64,000 nucleotides of DNA. Origin: an uncultured Poribacteria bacterium (lineage in GTDB: Bacteria; Poribacteria; WGA-4E; WGA-3G). This document shows, piece by piece, positions 63,956 through 64,000 of this stretch. A program made the position numbers and the translations under genes. Under the pieces are notes generated by a model. It was not told where the DNA came from. It saw only the letters and a list, made by a program, of their open reading frames with translations, and did not search any database. The stretch is taken from positions 2,992,835 to 3,056,834 of the forward strand of contig OX638352.1 in NCBI GenBank assembly GCA_951813545.1, read 5' to 3'. Within the stretch, counting starts at the first letter, position 1. Every line of letters begins with the position of its first letter.

Positions 63956-64000
63956 TTATTCGTTGATGTAATCTGATCGTAACTCAAATGTATGCAGCAC
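63956..64000 (-). CDS. C-terminal end of an unidentified protein, cut by the window edge
   Basis: The last 14 codons read LHTFELRSDYINE on the minus strand with TAA at 63956-63958, and a good minus-strand terminator follows. Too short to identify, but stop, orientation and terminator agree that a gene enters here. Confidence 0.55.
   Translation of the reverse strand: MLHTFELRSDYINE

Overview
This window looks like a chromosomal segment of an uncultured Gram-negative-type bacterium. My best guess is Candidatus Poribacteria or a close relative; this is inference from gene content, not a marker-gene result. The pointers are: many secreted proteins ending in a shared LATTW-type tail or in dockerin-like DVNGDG repeats; a LamG protein; a phytanoyl-CoA dioxygenase; a Cys-type sulfatase; a lactate-racemase-family protein with LarC; and intergenic DNA full of small palindromes. 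The housekeeping genes (hslVU, rplM-rpsI, purA, secA, tRNA-Lys, tRNA-Glu) are ordinary bacterial ones. I see no prophage, integrase or CRISPR array. The only insertion-sequence trace is a 40-codon transposase remnant.

Layout. 1-3.9 kb (minus): ArsA-type ATPase, membrane protein, hslV, hslU (cut by the window edge). 4-7 kb (plus): a consensus promoter and leader hairpin before rplM-rpsI, then purA and two tRNAs closed by a terminator. 7-9.8 kb (minus): 7Fe-type ferredoxin, two paralogous proteins built from a GF-containing repeat, and an ECF sigma factor bracketed by direct repeats and an IS remnant. 10-15.6 kb (plus): a cell-surface cluster with a carboxypeptidase-regulatory-like protein, a duplicated two-gene module of secreted proteins (A-B-A'-B') and an EamA transporter. 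15.7-30.7 kb: a dockerin-tailed protein, DUF1573 protein, membrane protein, secA, Trm112-like protein, a glycan block (GT4, CapD/PglF-like enzyme, phosphoglycosyl transferase), sppA, a Clp1-like polynucleotide kinase and an MsbA-like ABC exporter. 31-40.8 kb: pentapeptide-repeat protein, an unusual sigma-70 factor with two region-2-like segments, larC, two near-duplicate MacB-type permeases, RecQ and a GT2. 41-52 kb (mostly minus): sulfatase, PD-(D/E)XK protein, TIM-barrel isomerase, UbiA prenyltransferase, LarA-family protein, LamG protein, MazG-like protein, GT4, S66 peptidase and an SH3-like protein. 52-64 kb: aminotransferase, secreted tailed proteins, DUF815 ATPase, a coupled dehydrogenase-HAD-ThDP decarboxylase operon, PhyH dioxygenase, a 14-blade WD40 protein behind a sigma-54-like promoter, and an aldo/keto reductase.

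How it fits together. Much of the accessory content concerns the cell surface: secreted beta-rich proteins carry one of two C-terminal signatures, and there are glycan-building enzymes and exporters. LarC (33.6 kb) plausibly supplies the nickel-pincer cofactor for the LarA-family protein (45.3 kb). The strongest candidates for something undescribed are the shared LATTW tail, the GF-repeat proteins beside an ECF sigma factor, the sigma-70 factor with duplicated region 2, and three sets of repeated intergenic elements that look like structured RNA or mobile palindromes.
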